Positions 17,525 through 31,502 of a stretch of 47,616 bases of DNA are shown here, in pieces. This DNA is from Methanobacteriota archaeon. Its GTDB lineage: Archaea; Thermoplasmatota; Poseidoniia; Poseidoniales; Poseidoniaceae. Location of the stretch: NCBI GenBank assembly GCA_002715725.1, contig PAZU01000011.1:32963-80578 (forward strand), written 5' to 3'. The position numbers and the translations under genes were made by a program. The number at the start of each line of letters is the position of its first letter. The stretch's first letter is position 1. Under the pieces are notes generated by a model that made no database searches, was not told the origin of the DNA, and saw only the letters and a program-made list of their open reading frames with translations.

Positions 17525-20035
17525 TCAACCCTGACGCTCGCCAGGAAGCGGTTCATCATCGCTTCGAGGTTTTTTCTTTGCTTCTGTAGTAGAAATCAAT
17601 CTAACAGATTCAAGTATTCTTTCGACTAAAATTGGACCCCATCCTCTTCTAGATTTCAATTTGTCAAGTTCGGTATTGCTCATAGCTAAAAGGTCAGAAG
17701 GGGTGCGGATTCCCATCTCTGATAATGTTCTAGCACGATTTCGCCCTACATTTCTAACTTGAACTAACTGAAGTAAATCTTCCTTGCAACCTGCTCTAAC
17801 TCTGGCACGAGTTAGGTCTAGCATTCCTGCTAATTCTGCAACGTAGCCAAGATGCTCTTCAGCAAACAAATCGTCTCTAAGCAAAACTTCCCTTGCAGCA
17901 AGCAATAACCAGCCCATCAAATCTGTTCTTGAATAAACATCACCAGGAGTGACCCCCAATTCTTTCTCAATATCTCTTAGGTCTCTCTCTTCATACCAAA
18001 ATTCAGTACACCAAGCGCTTTTCACTAATCCCATTGCTCTTTCATCAATCGGACTTTCGATTAATAATTCATCTTCAACAAGTGCTGCCTTTTGCCTTAA
18101 CTTACTTCCAAATTCAAGTTCACTGGATTTAGGCCACAATGAGATAAAATCTGGGGTTGCAGCAACAAGGTGGCATAGACTGAAACTTGTAACTGGCAGA
18201 CTCTTTCTAACAATTCTTCTAACCGCTCTTCTCAAGCCATCTAAAAGAATGTCTGCAGATAATGGATCGATGTATAATTGGGCAACTCTTTCTCCCATAG
18301 GAGTCGCTTCGTACTCGTTGTCAAGTGCCTCAACATCGAATGATAATGAATCTCCAGCCGATATACTCGAAGCACGTTGAAAACCAAATGTTGCTTCAGT
18401 AGGTTCACGCGACTTTGATTTGGAAAAACTAACTCCTGATGCGGATTGTGCCGCATCTACCCATGAAGGAGTTTCATCATCCCAATTCTCTTCTAAATTG
18501 CCCACATTTGTTCTACGAACAAATCTCTTTTCAACTAGCCATTTTAGCATAGTGTCTATGTTTTCTTGTAAATATGAATTAGTTTGTGAGTGGCCCAAAT
18601 AAGTCCCTGCAAAGAAATCTCCAATCTTCTGTCTAGTCTTGAGACCTCCTGTGGCTATAGATGATAGAAGATGAAATCGCATGGCGGGCTCAGCAGCTAA
18701 TTTCGAAGAAATATCTTCAACAGGCCCGTGAATATATCTATCAGCAATTTCGTCAGCAACTTGCCTAGGATCACCACCTTTGCAAGCAAGCCAAGCTTCT
18801 CCTAACGGGTCATACCTTGGCCTACCGGCTCTACCCAACATCTGTCTGACTTCCATTACAGGAAGAAGTCTACTCATTCCGTCTTCGAATCTTTTCAAAT
18901 CTCGAATCAGCACCCTTCTTGCAGGCAGATTCACGCCTGCAGCGAGCGTAGGTGTTGCGCACAAACAATACAAAATCCGATTCTTGAATGCGTTCTCAAT
19001 CTCAGTTCTCTGAGCGTGTCTTAATCCTGCGTGATGGAATGCTACACCACCTTTGACACACTCGGCCAGGGTGTCACCCATCGCAGAATTTGAGTTTCGT
19101 GACAACTTCTCAGACAATTCCTTGAGTGCATGAAGAGCCTCAGGGTCGTGCTTGGAGAGATACTTATGCATCCTTTGCCCTAATTTCTTTGCTTCAGATT
19201 GCGCTGAGCGTCGTGCAGCAACGAAAACAAGTAATTGGCCTTCTTGTTCATACACATCACTTAATGCCGCCCAAGCGATGTGGCTTTTGGGACCTTCAAG
19301 GGTGCGTGGTGGGCCAAGGTTTGCTGACGTGCTTAACTCGCTCTGTTGTATCGCTCTTGGTTCCAAATCTAATTCAGCAAGAGTCGCATATTCCAGACTT
19401 ACAGGCCTCCAGTTTGAAACAATAAGTTCGCTTTCTAACCAATCTGCTAAGTCTTGTGAATTTCCAACTGTAGCGGAAAGTGTAATTATTTGCGCCTCAG
19501 GGAGCAAGTGTCTAATTCTAGCTAGATTTATCTCCATTGTTGGACCCCTGTGGCTATCGTTTACCAAATGGAATTCATCAGCAACAACCACTGAAACTCT
19601 TCTGAGAACTTCAGATTTTGATCTCATCAATGAGTCCAACTTCTCGCTAGTACATACCAAGATGTCACAATCGTCAATCTGTCTTGCTTCATTTGGAGCG
19701 TCACCAATCCCAAGACCTATTTTCAAACCTAAGCTTTCTCCAATCTGTTTGAGTTCTCCAAGTTTCTCTGATGCTAAAGCTTTCAATGGGACAATGTAAA
19801 TGCCCCGTGAACCTATATCTTTGACCATCAACTGATTGACTAAACCCATGAATGCAACCAAACTTTTCCCACTAGCAGTAGGGATACAAATCATGGTATT
19901 TCGACCCGATAGCACCGCAGGCATAGCTTCTGCTTGTGGCGGATGAAGCGTCTTTATTCCCCAATCATTCTCTATGAAATCAACGAAAGCTTGGGGCAAA
20001 CCGAGTCGTGATACTGCACGTTCCGGCTCACCCAT
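17525..20035 (-). CDS. hel308: ATP-dependent DNA helicase Hel308
   Basis: A superfamily 2 helicase of 836 residues that unwinds lagging strands and forked DNA during replication restart. Motifs in order: Q-like LHPPQAEA at 30-37, Walker A PTASGKS at 52-58, DEFH (motif II) at 153-156, SATVGN (III) from 187, CATPTLAAGVNLPARRV (V), and QMLGRAGRPRYD (VI). A winged helix and ratchet domain follow, and the end has a helix-hairpin-helix run (QVRNVGRNRARTLSEMGIRTPSDLL). It is longer than the 690-720 residues usual in archaeal Hel308, mainly because of a low-complexity insert rich in Ser and Asp at about 520-580. No strong ribosome site precedes the ATG. Confidence 0.95.
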   Translation of the reverse strand: MGEPERAVSRLGLPQAFVDFIENDWGIKTLHPPQAEAMPAVLSGRNTMICIPTASGKSLVAFMGLVNQLMVKDIGSRGIYIVPLKALASEKLGELKQIGESLGLKIGLGIGDAPNEARQIDDCDILVCTSEKLDSLMRSKSEVLRRVSVVVADEFHLVNDSHRGPTMEINLARIRHLLPEAQIITLSATVGNSQDLADWLESELIVSNWRPVSLEYATLAELDLEPRAIQQSELSTSANLGPPRTLEGPKSHIAWAALSDVYEQEGQLLVFVAARRSAQSEAKKLGQRMHKYLSKHDPEALHALKELSEKLSRNSNSAMGDTLAECVKGGVAFHHAGLRHAQRTEIENAFKNRILYCLCATPTLAAGVNLPARRVLIRDLKRFEDGMSRLLPVMEVRQMLGRAGRPRYDPLGEAWLACKGGDPRQVADEIADRYIHGPVEDISSKLAAEPAMRFHLLSSIATGGLKTRQKIGDFFAGTYLGHSQTNSYLQENIDTMLKWLVEKRFVRRTNVGNLEENWDDETPSWVDAAQSASGVSFSKSKSREPTEATFGFQRASSISAGDSLSFDVEALDNEYEATPMGERVAQLYIDPLSADILLDGLRRAVRRIVRKSLPVTSFSLCHLVAATPDFISLWPKSSELEFGSKLRQKAALVEDELLIESPIDERAMGLVKSAWCTEFWYEERDLRDIEKELGVTPGDVYSRTDLMGWLLLAAREVLLRDDLFAEEHLGYVAELAGMLDLTRARVRAGCKEDLLQLVQVRNVGRNRARTLSEMGIRTPSDLLAMSNTELDKLKSRRGWGPILVERILESVRLISTTEAKKKPRSDDEPLPGERQG

Positions 20036-20119
20036 GAAGTGAAGTGATAGTCAATAGTCCAAAAGGTAAGCGATTGAACAGCCGACACCCTCAAGTCCTA
20101 TCTTGTGTGTGGATGTAAT

Positions 20120-20761
20120 ATGAGCAGTGACGATGCGACGGTCGATGAGCGACTTTCGGTGTTTGATGATGAGCCTGATTTGAACGACTGGTTCGAAGTC
20201 ATATGTGGTTCGTTGATGACCGTTATCGGAATATTCCAGTTAATCTCTCCTGGCAATCTAGTAGACCCAGATGTAATGCGATGGTTTGCTGCAGCAGTAA
20301 CCGTTTCTGGCCTTATGTGGGCCGCTCATGGATTGAAGGACATGGCTATCAAGGAAGTTAGAAAATCGATTGTGATTTTAGAAATGGGTTCCAAGCAAGG
20401 AAGCGTAGATTACGGTTTAATTCGTGATGTTATTCTAAACTCAGAAGCATACACTGAATTCCTAGTCAAGGAATACGAGAATGCATATGCTGATGGCGTA
20501 ATCACCGACAAAGAACTCGAGGAATTAAAGGCGATTCAAACTGCACTAGGAATTAGTGACGAAGATGCTGCAAAGATGGCGGTTAGAAGTGCAGTTAAAT
20601 CCGCATTGGCTGATGGTAAGGTCAGCGATGAGGAAAGAGAAATGATTGAAAACGCTGCTAAAGGGCTTTCAAAGACGAAGAAGAATAAACTAGCAAAAGC
20701 ATTGGACAGTGGAGAAATCACAGAAGAAGTGGAAAAGATTCTACAATCTCTAGAAGATTAA
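20120..20761 (+). CDS. Membrane-anchored TerB-like helical protein
   Basis: A 213-residue protein. Two hydrophobic segments lie at about 25-45 (EVICGSLMTVIGIFQLI) and 55-75 (MRWFAAAVTVSGLMWAA). The C-terminal half (about 115-210) has two repeats of the form AYADGVITDKELEELKAIQTALGI and ALADGKVSDEEREMIENAAKGL, the pattern of TerB/TerB-like tellurite-resistance helical domains. Such domains are thought to bind metals or membranes, though the function is unclear. The ATG at 20120 has GGATG four bases upstream. Its stop overlaps that of the convergent membrane gene in a TTAA. Confidence 0.65.
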   Translation: MSSDDATVDERLSVFDDEPDLNDWFEVICGSLMTVIGIFQLISPGNLVDPDVMRWFAAAVTVSGLMWAAHGLKDMAIKEVRKSIVILEMGSKQGSVDYGLIRDVILNSEAYTEFLVKEYENAYADGVITDKELEELKAIQTALGISDEDAAKMAVRSAVKSALADGKVSDEEREMIENAAKGLSKTKKNKLAKALDSGEITEEVEKILQSLED

Positions 20762-22776
20762 TTCCACTTGTTATCTGCAGCGAATTGCTGCAAAATACTC
20801 TTGGCTCTAGTTCGGCGTTTAGTTTCAATTACTATTCCTAAAACCACTAACGAGATACCAGCAATAACCCAAAGGTATTGAGATTCCAGTAGCGGAGAAG
20901 ACGGTTGTACTGATTCCGAAGAATAAAGCAAATTGTGATTAATTTCATTATCGATTAGAATTCTAAATTCTAAATCATCCTTGATACCATCCAACATTGT
21001 TATTGAGATTAGATTGGGATACAGATTTTCTTGCATCAGCCTCCATCTTCCCTCTGGTATATCGATTGGCCTAGTCCCCCAAGTTGGGTCTTTAATCAAA
21101 CCAAGACTTCCAGAACTAACCATCTCTGTTTTGAAATGAATTACATTTGAATCAGGGATCTCATCGACTACTAGTAAAGCCTCTAACATCAATAAATCAA
21201 GCATTAGAGTTCTTGCTGCGAGTAGGATGAAAGATCTCGAATGTGAATCTAATAAATCATCAACAGGATTCACAGCAGACTTTTCAGCTACTTTATTGAA
21301 TATTAGTGCTTCAAAGTCAAGCTCATAAAATGCCGGTATGTGTAATTGCCACCTACCGTCATCAAGCGGCCAAGCCGAATCTGCAACCAATCGTAAGGAA
21401 AGTGTCTCTCCATCAAGCATACCAAATGTGGAGCCTACGTGTAGCGCACGTGAAGATGCAGGTGTATTTGGATGAGAAGCGTGCCATAATTGGTCTAATC
21501 TCGAATCGATTAATTCATCTAGATTTTTCTCTTCCGTTGATTGCACTTCGCCACTAATTGCCCAAAGTGGAGAAACTACTCCTCCTAAAATTAGTATCAG
21601 TACACCCGGTACAAATATTCCATAGCGTACCGATTTAGACGTAGTATTATTTCTAAATTCAATTACTAATCCAACTAAAATTGCCAATGAAAGAATAAGA
21701 GCCATCAAGTCGGAGGTTGCACTCAAATCTTGCGACCCATAATTATCGGCCTTCATCCCATATCCTTGCCATTGCCAAGTGGAATAATCGAACTCTTCTG
21801 GAGAGGTTGGACCTAGTCCTTCGAATGCGATTAGGCCTGCCCACTGATAGGGCTGGAAAGCGTTCAACCTACCGCCTATACAGAAATCATATTCTCCTAC
21901 TGGCAAGGCACGCCATTGCCAAGTCATCTTTGTTTTTCCATTGGTGACCTCTGTTTCTAAATCAGGGATTGGAGCCATTCTGTTGTCAGGCATAATCAAA
22001 TCAGGTCGCCCATGCGTTTGTTCAATCTCCGATGGAACTTCTTCCCATTCTATTGTAATGCGCAATATCTCATGATTATCTACTTCAAAAGTCCAACAGT
22101 CCCAATCATCTTCTACCAGGGCTCCATAATGAATGGTTTCCAAATCTGTCGCTCTTGGAGAAGCATATGATGATGGTTCATCAACATCTCTAGAATCAAC
22201 ATCTTCAGACCATATTATGTCCAATAGCATGTAGGAAGCACCTCTCAGGTTTAATTGCCAATTACCAGGTCTTTCAACCTCGAATTGCAGCAATATTCTG
22301 ATCTCTTCATCAGGCCAAAGTAGCCTATCTCCGCCATGGTTTAGAGGTTCATTTTCTACAGAATAAGGGCCTTGCATCCCATCTGCAGGATTAGAATCTC
22401 CTTCAAATTCAATCACCGTGGTGGATTGTGCAATTATTATTGTGACTTTCAAATCCGGTCTTGATAATCCGATAACATCATCTTGATATCTCAAATCTAT
22501 TTCCAATTCATCTATATTATCTGGAATTAATGCAATTTCACTTTGCTGAGGCATCATAGGCAATTCTAAGAAAATAGTTTCAGGAGTTAAAGGAGTTGCA
22601 GAATTTACAGTTCCGCTAATACTAGCCTCACCTGTGTGGAATTCAGTCAGTGAACAATCGTTGACATCATCACAAGAGAACCATAGTTCACCTCCACCTT
22701 CTTCAGAATCAATTGCTGCCATTGCGAGAGGTGATGAAATGATGCAGAGCAGCAAGATAGCAACCGCTCTGCGCAT
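20758..22776 (-). CDS. Large secreted/membrane protein of unknown function
   Basis: A 672-residue protein with an N-terminal signal peptide (RRAVAILLLCIISSPLAMA), about 330 residues outside the membrane, two membrane segments (near LMALILSLAILVGLVIEF and GVLILILGGVVSPLWAI), another external region, and a last membrane segment near the end (WVIAGISLVVLGIVIE) with a basic tail. The external part is rich in Asp, Glu and Trp and appears beta-rich. I recognise no enzyme motif. It may be cotranscribed with the SprT-like gene, which ends 25 bases upstream. No ribosome binding site is visible. Confidence 0.6.
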   Translation of the reverse strand: MRRAVAILLLCIISSPLAMAAIDSEEGGGELWFSCDDVNDCSLTEFHTGEASISGTVNSATPLTPETIFLELPMMPQQSEIALIPDNIDELEIDLRYQDDVIGLSRPDLKVTIIIAQSTTVIEFEGDSNPADGMQGPYSVENEPLNHGGDRLLWPDEEIRILLQFEVERPGNWQLNLRGASYMLLDIIWSEDVDSRDVDEPSSYASPRATDLETIHYGALVEDDWDCWTFEVDNHEILRITIEWEEVPSEIEQTHGRPDLIMPDNRMAPIPDLETEVTNGKTKMTWQWRALPVGEYDFCIGGRLNAFQPYQWAGLIAFEGLGPTSPEEFDYSTWQWQGYGMKADNYGSQDLSATSDLMALILSLAILVGLVIEFRNNTTSKSVRYGIFVPGVLILILGGVVSPLWAISGEVQSTEEKNLDELIDSRLDQLWHASHPNTPASSRALHVGSTFGMLDGETLSLRLVADSAWPLDDGRWQLHIPAFYELDFEALIFNKVAEKSAVNPVDDLLDSHSRSFILLAARTLMLDLLMLEALLVVDEIPDSNVIHFKTEMVSSGSLGLIKDPTWGTRPIDIPEGRWRLMQENLYPNLISITMLDGIKDDLEFRILIDNEINHNLLYSSESVQPSSPLLESQYLWVIAGISLVVLGIVIETKRRTRAKSILQQFAADNKWN

Positions 22777-22801
22777 AAGTTGCTGTTCGAATTAGCACTA
22801 A

Positions 22802-23341
22802 TCACTGTGCCGGATTATTGGGCACATCTTCCAACACAGTTCTACATGTTCGACAAAGATAACGTCCTTTGCCAGGTTTTTGGCGAGGATATTCCTTTTC
22901 ACAAGTCGTACAAACCCATAACCAACTTGCTCTTTCTTTACGCAACATTTCTGTGAATCCAGATCCCATTTTTGATGATTCTTGACTTGGCCACAAATTT
23001 TCTAGTGAACGGAATGTCGAATCGTGAGCAGTATAACCCAAAGCATGAACGAATTCGTGATGTAAAACCCAAGCTGCATATGGCATCCATTCTGTTGTTA
23101 ACAAACGTGGATGTAAATCGATAACTTCAACCTGTTCTGGAGTTGAAGGAGTTAGAACACCTCTTTTCCATCTTGTTACTCCATGACGCTGAGTAGCATT
23201 CTTTCTAAGCACGCCTAAATCAATTTCAGTAAGTTTAGTGAGTTCATGCTCACTCCAAACTTCCATAGCCATCATAACTTCGAGAACGAACTCACGTAAA
23301 TGATTTAATTCTTCTAACTGAATCTGTGACGGCTTGACCAT
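22802..23341 (-). CDS. SprT-like zinc metalloprotein
   Basis: A 179-residue protein of the SprT/Spartan-like family. It has the zinc-protease motif HEFVH at 95-99 with a later His at 106 (GYTAHDSTF), and a C-terminal zinc ribbon with CTTC at 144-147 and CRTC at 163-166. Spartan-type proteases cut proteins crosslinked to DNA. The protein is near the usual length of archaeal SprT proteins. The start codon directly follows the stop of the thioesterase gene (TGA then ATG), so they are coupled in one operon. Whether it acts on DNA crosslinks is inference from the family. Confidence 0.85.
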   Translation of the reverse strand: MVKPSQIQLEELNHLREFVLEVMMAMEVWSEHELTKLTEIDLGVLRKNATQRHGVTRWKRGVLTPSTPEQVEVIDLHPRLLTTEWMPYAAWVLHHEFVHALGYTAHDSTFRSLENLWPSQESSKMGSGFTEMLRKERASWLWVCTTCEKEYPRQKPGKGRYLCRTCRTVLEDVPNNPAQ

Positions 23342-23806
23342 TCATGACCACCGATGATATGCAGGATGTCCTTCCTTAACTGCTACAAACAATCCCTTTC
23401 CAGTCGCACATACTTTTCCTTCTGCAGACAGAGTCATTTTGATGCTAGCTCTATCATCTTGTAAATCTTCAACTTCGGCAAGAACATGCAACTCGACTCC
23501 TGCAGGGGTTGGCCTTCTCAAAGATATCGAGTATGTTGCAGTTACAGTACATGGAGGCTCATCCAGCCCTGATGCATCCATAAGCGCTATCGCAGCAGCC
23601 CAGTTTCCGTGACAATCTAGCAAACTTCCAATAATCCCTCCATTGATCATACCTGGAAATGCTTGATGCTCTTCGGATGGCATAAAGCGCATTTCCAGCC
23701 CTTCCTTGCATCTGTGTGAATCAATTTGTAGACCCTTTTCATTAGCAGGCCCACAACCGAAGCAAATCGAAGTTGGGGCGTATTGTCTCTGAACTCCGTG
23801 TCCCAT
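23342..23806 (-). CDS. Hotdog-fold thioesterase (PaaI/YbgC-like)
   Basis: A 154-residue protein with the hotdog fold of acyl-CoA thioesterases. The central FPGMINGGIIGSLLDCHGNWAAAIALM matches the family's G.hGG..a.llD..g..a helix, followed by TATYSISLRRPTPAGVELHVLAEV, the long beta strand. An N-terminal CFGCGPANEKGL is typical of a subset of archaeal and bacterial members. It would hydrolyse acyl-CoA thioesters; the substrate is unknown. It is the first gene of a run with the SprT-like protein and faces the divergent hydrolase gene at 23882. Confidence 0.85.
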   Translation of the reverse strand: MGHGVQRQYAPTSICFGCGPANEKGLQIDSHRCKEGLEMRFMPSEEHQAFPGMINGGIIGSLLDCHGNWAAAIALMDASGLDEPPCTVTATYSISLRRPTPAGVELHVLAEVEDLQDDRASIKMTLSAEGKVCATGKGLFVAVKEGHPAYHRWS

Positions 23807-23881
23807 GAGACATGACTGAGAGAGGGGGTTGATTTGCTATTCGCATCCATCACCTTATTTCCTGTTTGATTATGGGCAAAC

Positions 23882-25177
23882 ATGGCCGGGAAGAAGCGAC
23901 GGATACGCGTCGCTAACGAACTTCCTAAAATTAGGCGTCTAGCAATCAAAAAGGCGCTAGACGAACATGAATCAGGAGGGAGACCTGATTGGGACCGTTC
24001 TTCAGATTGGAAAGACATTCGATTTTTGAGAAAACGAATCAAAACTGGCGAAATGCGTACTGTTCACATGCCTCTACTAGATGTAGACATGGGGGATTCA
24101 TGGCCAATTCCAATTATTGTATTCCATGGGAAAAGACCAGGCCCTGTTGTAACAATCATTGGAGCAACTCATGGAGACGAGTTAACTGGACCGAGCGCAT
24201 GTACAAACCTTTTATCTTCAAAATTTACAGAACCTGGAGGAGCATTGGATCCACAATCAATGGCTGGTACAGTAAGAATTGTTCCAGTTCTAAACCTACC
24301 TGGTTACAGATCAAAAACGCGGTACTTCCCAGATGGTAGGGACCTGAATAGAGCATTTCCCGGACTAGCAAAGGGAAGTACAACATCTAGAGTTGCTAAC
24401 ATGGTAAAGAAAAATCTCATCGATGATTCTGATGTGATTATCGATTTACATAGCGCTGCAACAGGAAGGTCGAATATGCCTCAAATTCGAGGAGACTTAT
24501 CTCATCCGGAATCTTATCTACTTGCTAAAGCGTTTGGAATTGAAGTCATCCTAGATAGTAAGCCCCCAAAAGGCAGTTTACGTCGAGTTGCAAACCAAAT
24601 GGATATCGCTGCTGTAACCTATGAAGGCGGAGGTGCAAACAGACTTGAACAGACCGCTGTTAAAGTGGCAGTACACGGATGCCTCAATGTACTAAAGGCT
24701 CTGAAAGTTATTCCAAAGAATCCTAGTCGTCCAAGATTTAGATTGAATGCGGGAGGCTCAACATGGCTTAGATCAGGCGAAGGTGGGCTCCTGGATATGT
24801 TTGTTGGACCGGGAAGTATAGTCACCAAAGGAGATGTCGTTGCAACAATATCAGACCCTGGTGCGCCCGGATTGTCAGTAGATATCGTCGCCCCTGAAAA
24901 TGGATTAATGATTTGCACCGCTACAAATCCATTCGTCACTGCTGGAACACCTGTTGGTCATTTCCTTCCAGTAACCAAACATATTGAACTGCTGAAGACT
25001 CAAATGGATGACAGAGGAATTTTGATTGTAAATGGTAGCCAAGGTGATGCGATTTGGCGCGAGGAAGAGGAAATGGTCGAAATCAAGGTCGAAGGTGATT
25101 GGTCCGGAGGCTCTGTTGACGCCGAATGGAACCAAATTAATACTGAAGAAACCGAACAGGAAGAAGCAGATCCCTGA
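23882..25177 (+). CDS. Succinylglutamate desuccinylase/aspartoacylase-family zinc hydrolase
   Basis: A 431-residue zinc-dependent hydrolase of the M14-like AstE/AspA group, which removes acyl groups from amino-acid derivatives. Zinc ligands are visible as GATHGDE (H97, E100) and DLHSA (H190); NRAFPG and a later Glu-containing TYEGGG fit the active site. The C-terminal ~100 residues contain a beta-rich region typical of the family (WLRSGEGGLLDMFVGPGSIVTKGDVVATI), and an acidic tail ends the chain. The start has no ribosome site; a TTATTT about 25 bases upstream could serve a leaderless mRNA. Its stop abuts that of the convergent synthase. The true substrate is unknown. Confidence 0.85.
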   Translation: MAGKKRRIRVANELPKIRRLAIKKALDEHESGGRPDWDRSSDWKDIRFLRKRIKTGEMRTVHMPLLDVDMGDSWPIPIIVFHGKRPGPVVTIIGATHGDELTGPSACTNLLSSKFTEPGGALDPQSMAGTVRIVPVLNLPGYRSKTRYFPDGRDLNRAFPGLAKGSTTSRVANMVKKNLIDDSDVIIDLHSAATGRSNMPQIRGDLSHPESYLLAKAFGIEVILDSKPPKGSLRRVANQMDIAAVTYEGGGANRLEQTAVKVAVHGCLNVLKALKVIPKNPSRPRFRLNAGGSTWLRSGEGGLLDMFVGPGSIVTKGDVVATISDPGAPGLSVDIVAPENGLMICTATNPFVTAGTPVGHFLPVTKHIELLKTQMDDRGILIVNGSQGDAIWREEEEMVEIKVEGDWSGGSVDAEWNQINTEETEQEEADP

Positions 25178-26431
25178 CTATGATTGGAATTCTGCAATCG
25201 CTGCCTTAACTTCATGCTCTTCCATATTTCTTGGTTGACTCTTTGCAACTTCAAACAGGTGGGCTACTAATTCATCAGTAGCTTCCATACCATTACTTTC
25301 TAACCAGTGAATGATGTTTGAACGTCCAGACATGTGTCCAATTCTAATCACTTGTTCTAAACCGAAATCTCCAGCAGGTACTCCGCTGTATACCCTATCT
25401 GCTAACCACATGTCTCCCTTACGAATGGCTTTGATTACAGCACTGGCATGAACTCCTGTGCCTGTTTCAAAAGCATCTTGTCCGAAAACAGGATAGTTTC
25501 TAGGCAGTGGAACCTTGATGTATTCATTGGCTTTCTGAACATATTCGCTCAAAAGAGATAGATCGTTGTTGATTATTCCCATCAGTGAGAGATTAACTAG
25601 AGTCTGATCTAAAGGAGCATTTCCTGCTCTCTCTCCAACTCCAAGGGCTGTACCGTGGATTACATCTGCACCAGCTTCAACCGCTGCTAGATTATTTGCA
25701 ACACCTAGGCCACGATCCTGGTGTCCGTGCCAATTAACTTCGATATCACTACGCTTGTATCCTGCATCTTTGATTACTTCCTCATCTATGAATGAAAGCA
25801 ATTGCTTAACTCCATTTGGAGTGACGTGTCCGCATGTATCGCAAACACACAGTCTTCTGACACCTAATTCCATCGCTCTTTGATAGATTAATTTCACATC
25901 TTCGGGCTTAGAGCGAGTTGTATCCTCTGTAACAAACATTACAGGAATGTCATTATCTACAGCATATGAAACGGCTTTTTCCATGGTTGAAACCAGTTTA
26001 TCCATTGTCCAACCTTCTGTAAATTGACGAATTGGGCTTGTCCCAAGGAAAGCACTTGCTTGAATTTGCATTTCGTGCTTAGATTGTAAATCTACCAATG
26101 GTTCAATATCATTCATCAGAGTTCTTACTGCAGCACCGGGGCGGATTTGGAAATCATTTTCTCTGATATGAGAAAGCATTGCATCGATATGCTCCAGATG
26201 GAATGGTCCAGCGCCTGGAAGACCCAAATCGACCTTTTGAACACCTAACTTTTCCATGTAAGTTAGCAACTCAATCTTCTGGTCGATGGATGGATTTAGC
26301 GCACTTGGACTTTGTAGGCCATCGCGCAATGTCTCATCATCAAACCAAACATCGTGAGGGTGGTTTGCAGAATCTCTTGAATATTCATAATCGACAATAT
26401 TCCAGTCGTATATCAGATTCTGCTCGTCCAT
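25178..26431 (-). CDS. 2-Isopropylmalate/homocitrate synthase family enzyme (DRE-TIM metallolyase)
   Basis: A 417-residue enzyme that would condense an acetyl-type CoA with a 2-oxo acid. The motif DETLRDG at 32-38 binds the metal. Later HGHQDRGLGVANNLAAVEAG and GTALGVGERAGNAPLDQ match the family's HxH metal ligands and GERAGN loop. It lacks the long C-terminal regulatory domain of classic LeuA, which suggests a feedback-insensitive member such as homocitrate or citramalate synthase, or a short LeuA. The open frame continues upstream to 26578 into gyrA, but the ATG at 26431 has GGTGATT four bases before it and fits the family N-terminus. It is 73 bases downstream of gyrA. Confidence 0.87.
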   Translation of the reverse strand: MDEQNLIYDWNIVDYEYSRDSANHPHDVWFDDETLRDGLQSPSALNPSIDQKIELLTYMEKLGVQKVDLGLPGAGPFHLEHIDAMLSHIRENDFQIRPGAAVRTLMNDIEPLVDLQSKHEMQIQASAFLGTSPIRQFTEGWTMDKLVSTMEKAVSYAVDNDIPVMFVTEDTTRSKPEDVKLIYQRAMELGVRRLCVCDTCGHVTPNGVKQLLSFIDEEVIKDAGYKRSDIEVNWHGHQDRGLGVANNLAAVEAGADVIHGTALGVGERAGNAPLDQTLVNLSLMGIINNDLSLLSEYVQKANEYIKVPLPRNYPVFGQDAFETGTGVHASAVIKAIRKGDMWLADRVYSGVPAGDFGLEQVIRIGHMSGRSNIIHWLESNGMEATDELVAHLFEVAKSQPRNMEEHEVKAAIAEFQS

Positions 26432-26504
26432 GGAATCACCATTTAGACACTCGGTCTTGTCTTTGAGAAGGGCTTTCAGTGTTTGAATGCGTCGGATAGA
26501 CGAA

Positions 26505-31191
<4,687 letters not shown>

Positions 31192-31337
31192 TTATGAGTT
31201 AGAAAAAGTCTTCGTAAATTACCATTTTTATCACTTAGTTCTAATCGTTTTTTTAGCATAAAAAAATATTCAAAAAAATCGTCAGAATTTCGCTTCAGTC
31301 AGGCGATTTACGCTGAGTCCTCTCTACCCAAATATAA

Positions 31338-31374
31338 GGGTGCCAAAGGGGGTATATGAACATACTCAACACCC
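31338..31374. repeat. Nested inverted repeats, possible structured RNA
   Basis: GGGTG (31338-31342) pairs with CACCC (31370-31374), and inside it GTAT (31352-31355) pairs with ATAC (31362-31365) around an ATGAAC loop. The fold would be a two-part stem with an internal loop. It lies 129 bases before the aroD start. The stems are short, so chance pairing is possible. Confidence 0.3.
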
Positions 31375-31456
31375 AGCCTTGAAAGTGAAGATTTGAAGAA
31401 AGAAAAAAACTCCGAATAATGTCAAAATTAAGCAAAATTGCAATTCTTCTAACAAC

Positions 31457-31464
31457 ATAAATAA
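31457..31464 (+). promoter_or_regulatory. TATA-like element for aroD
   Basis: ATAAATAA lies about 42 bases before the aroD ATG, which would give a short leader of about 15-20 bases. No ribosome binding site with good spacing is visible. It is the best AT match on the plus strand of the gap. Confidence 0.4.
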
Positions 31465-31502
31465 TCGCAACCGTTAATGAACAAGGGAAAGTCGCCGACA
31501 GC

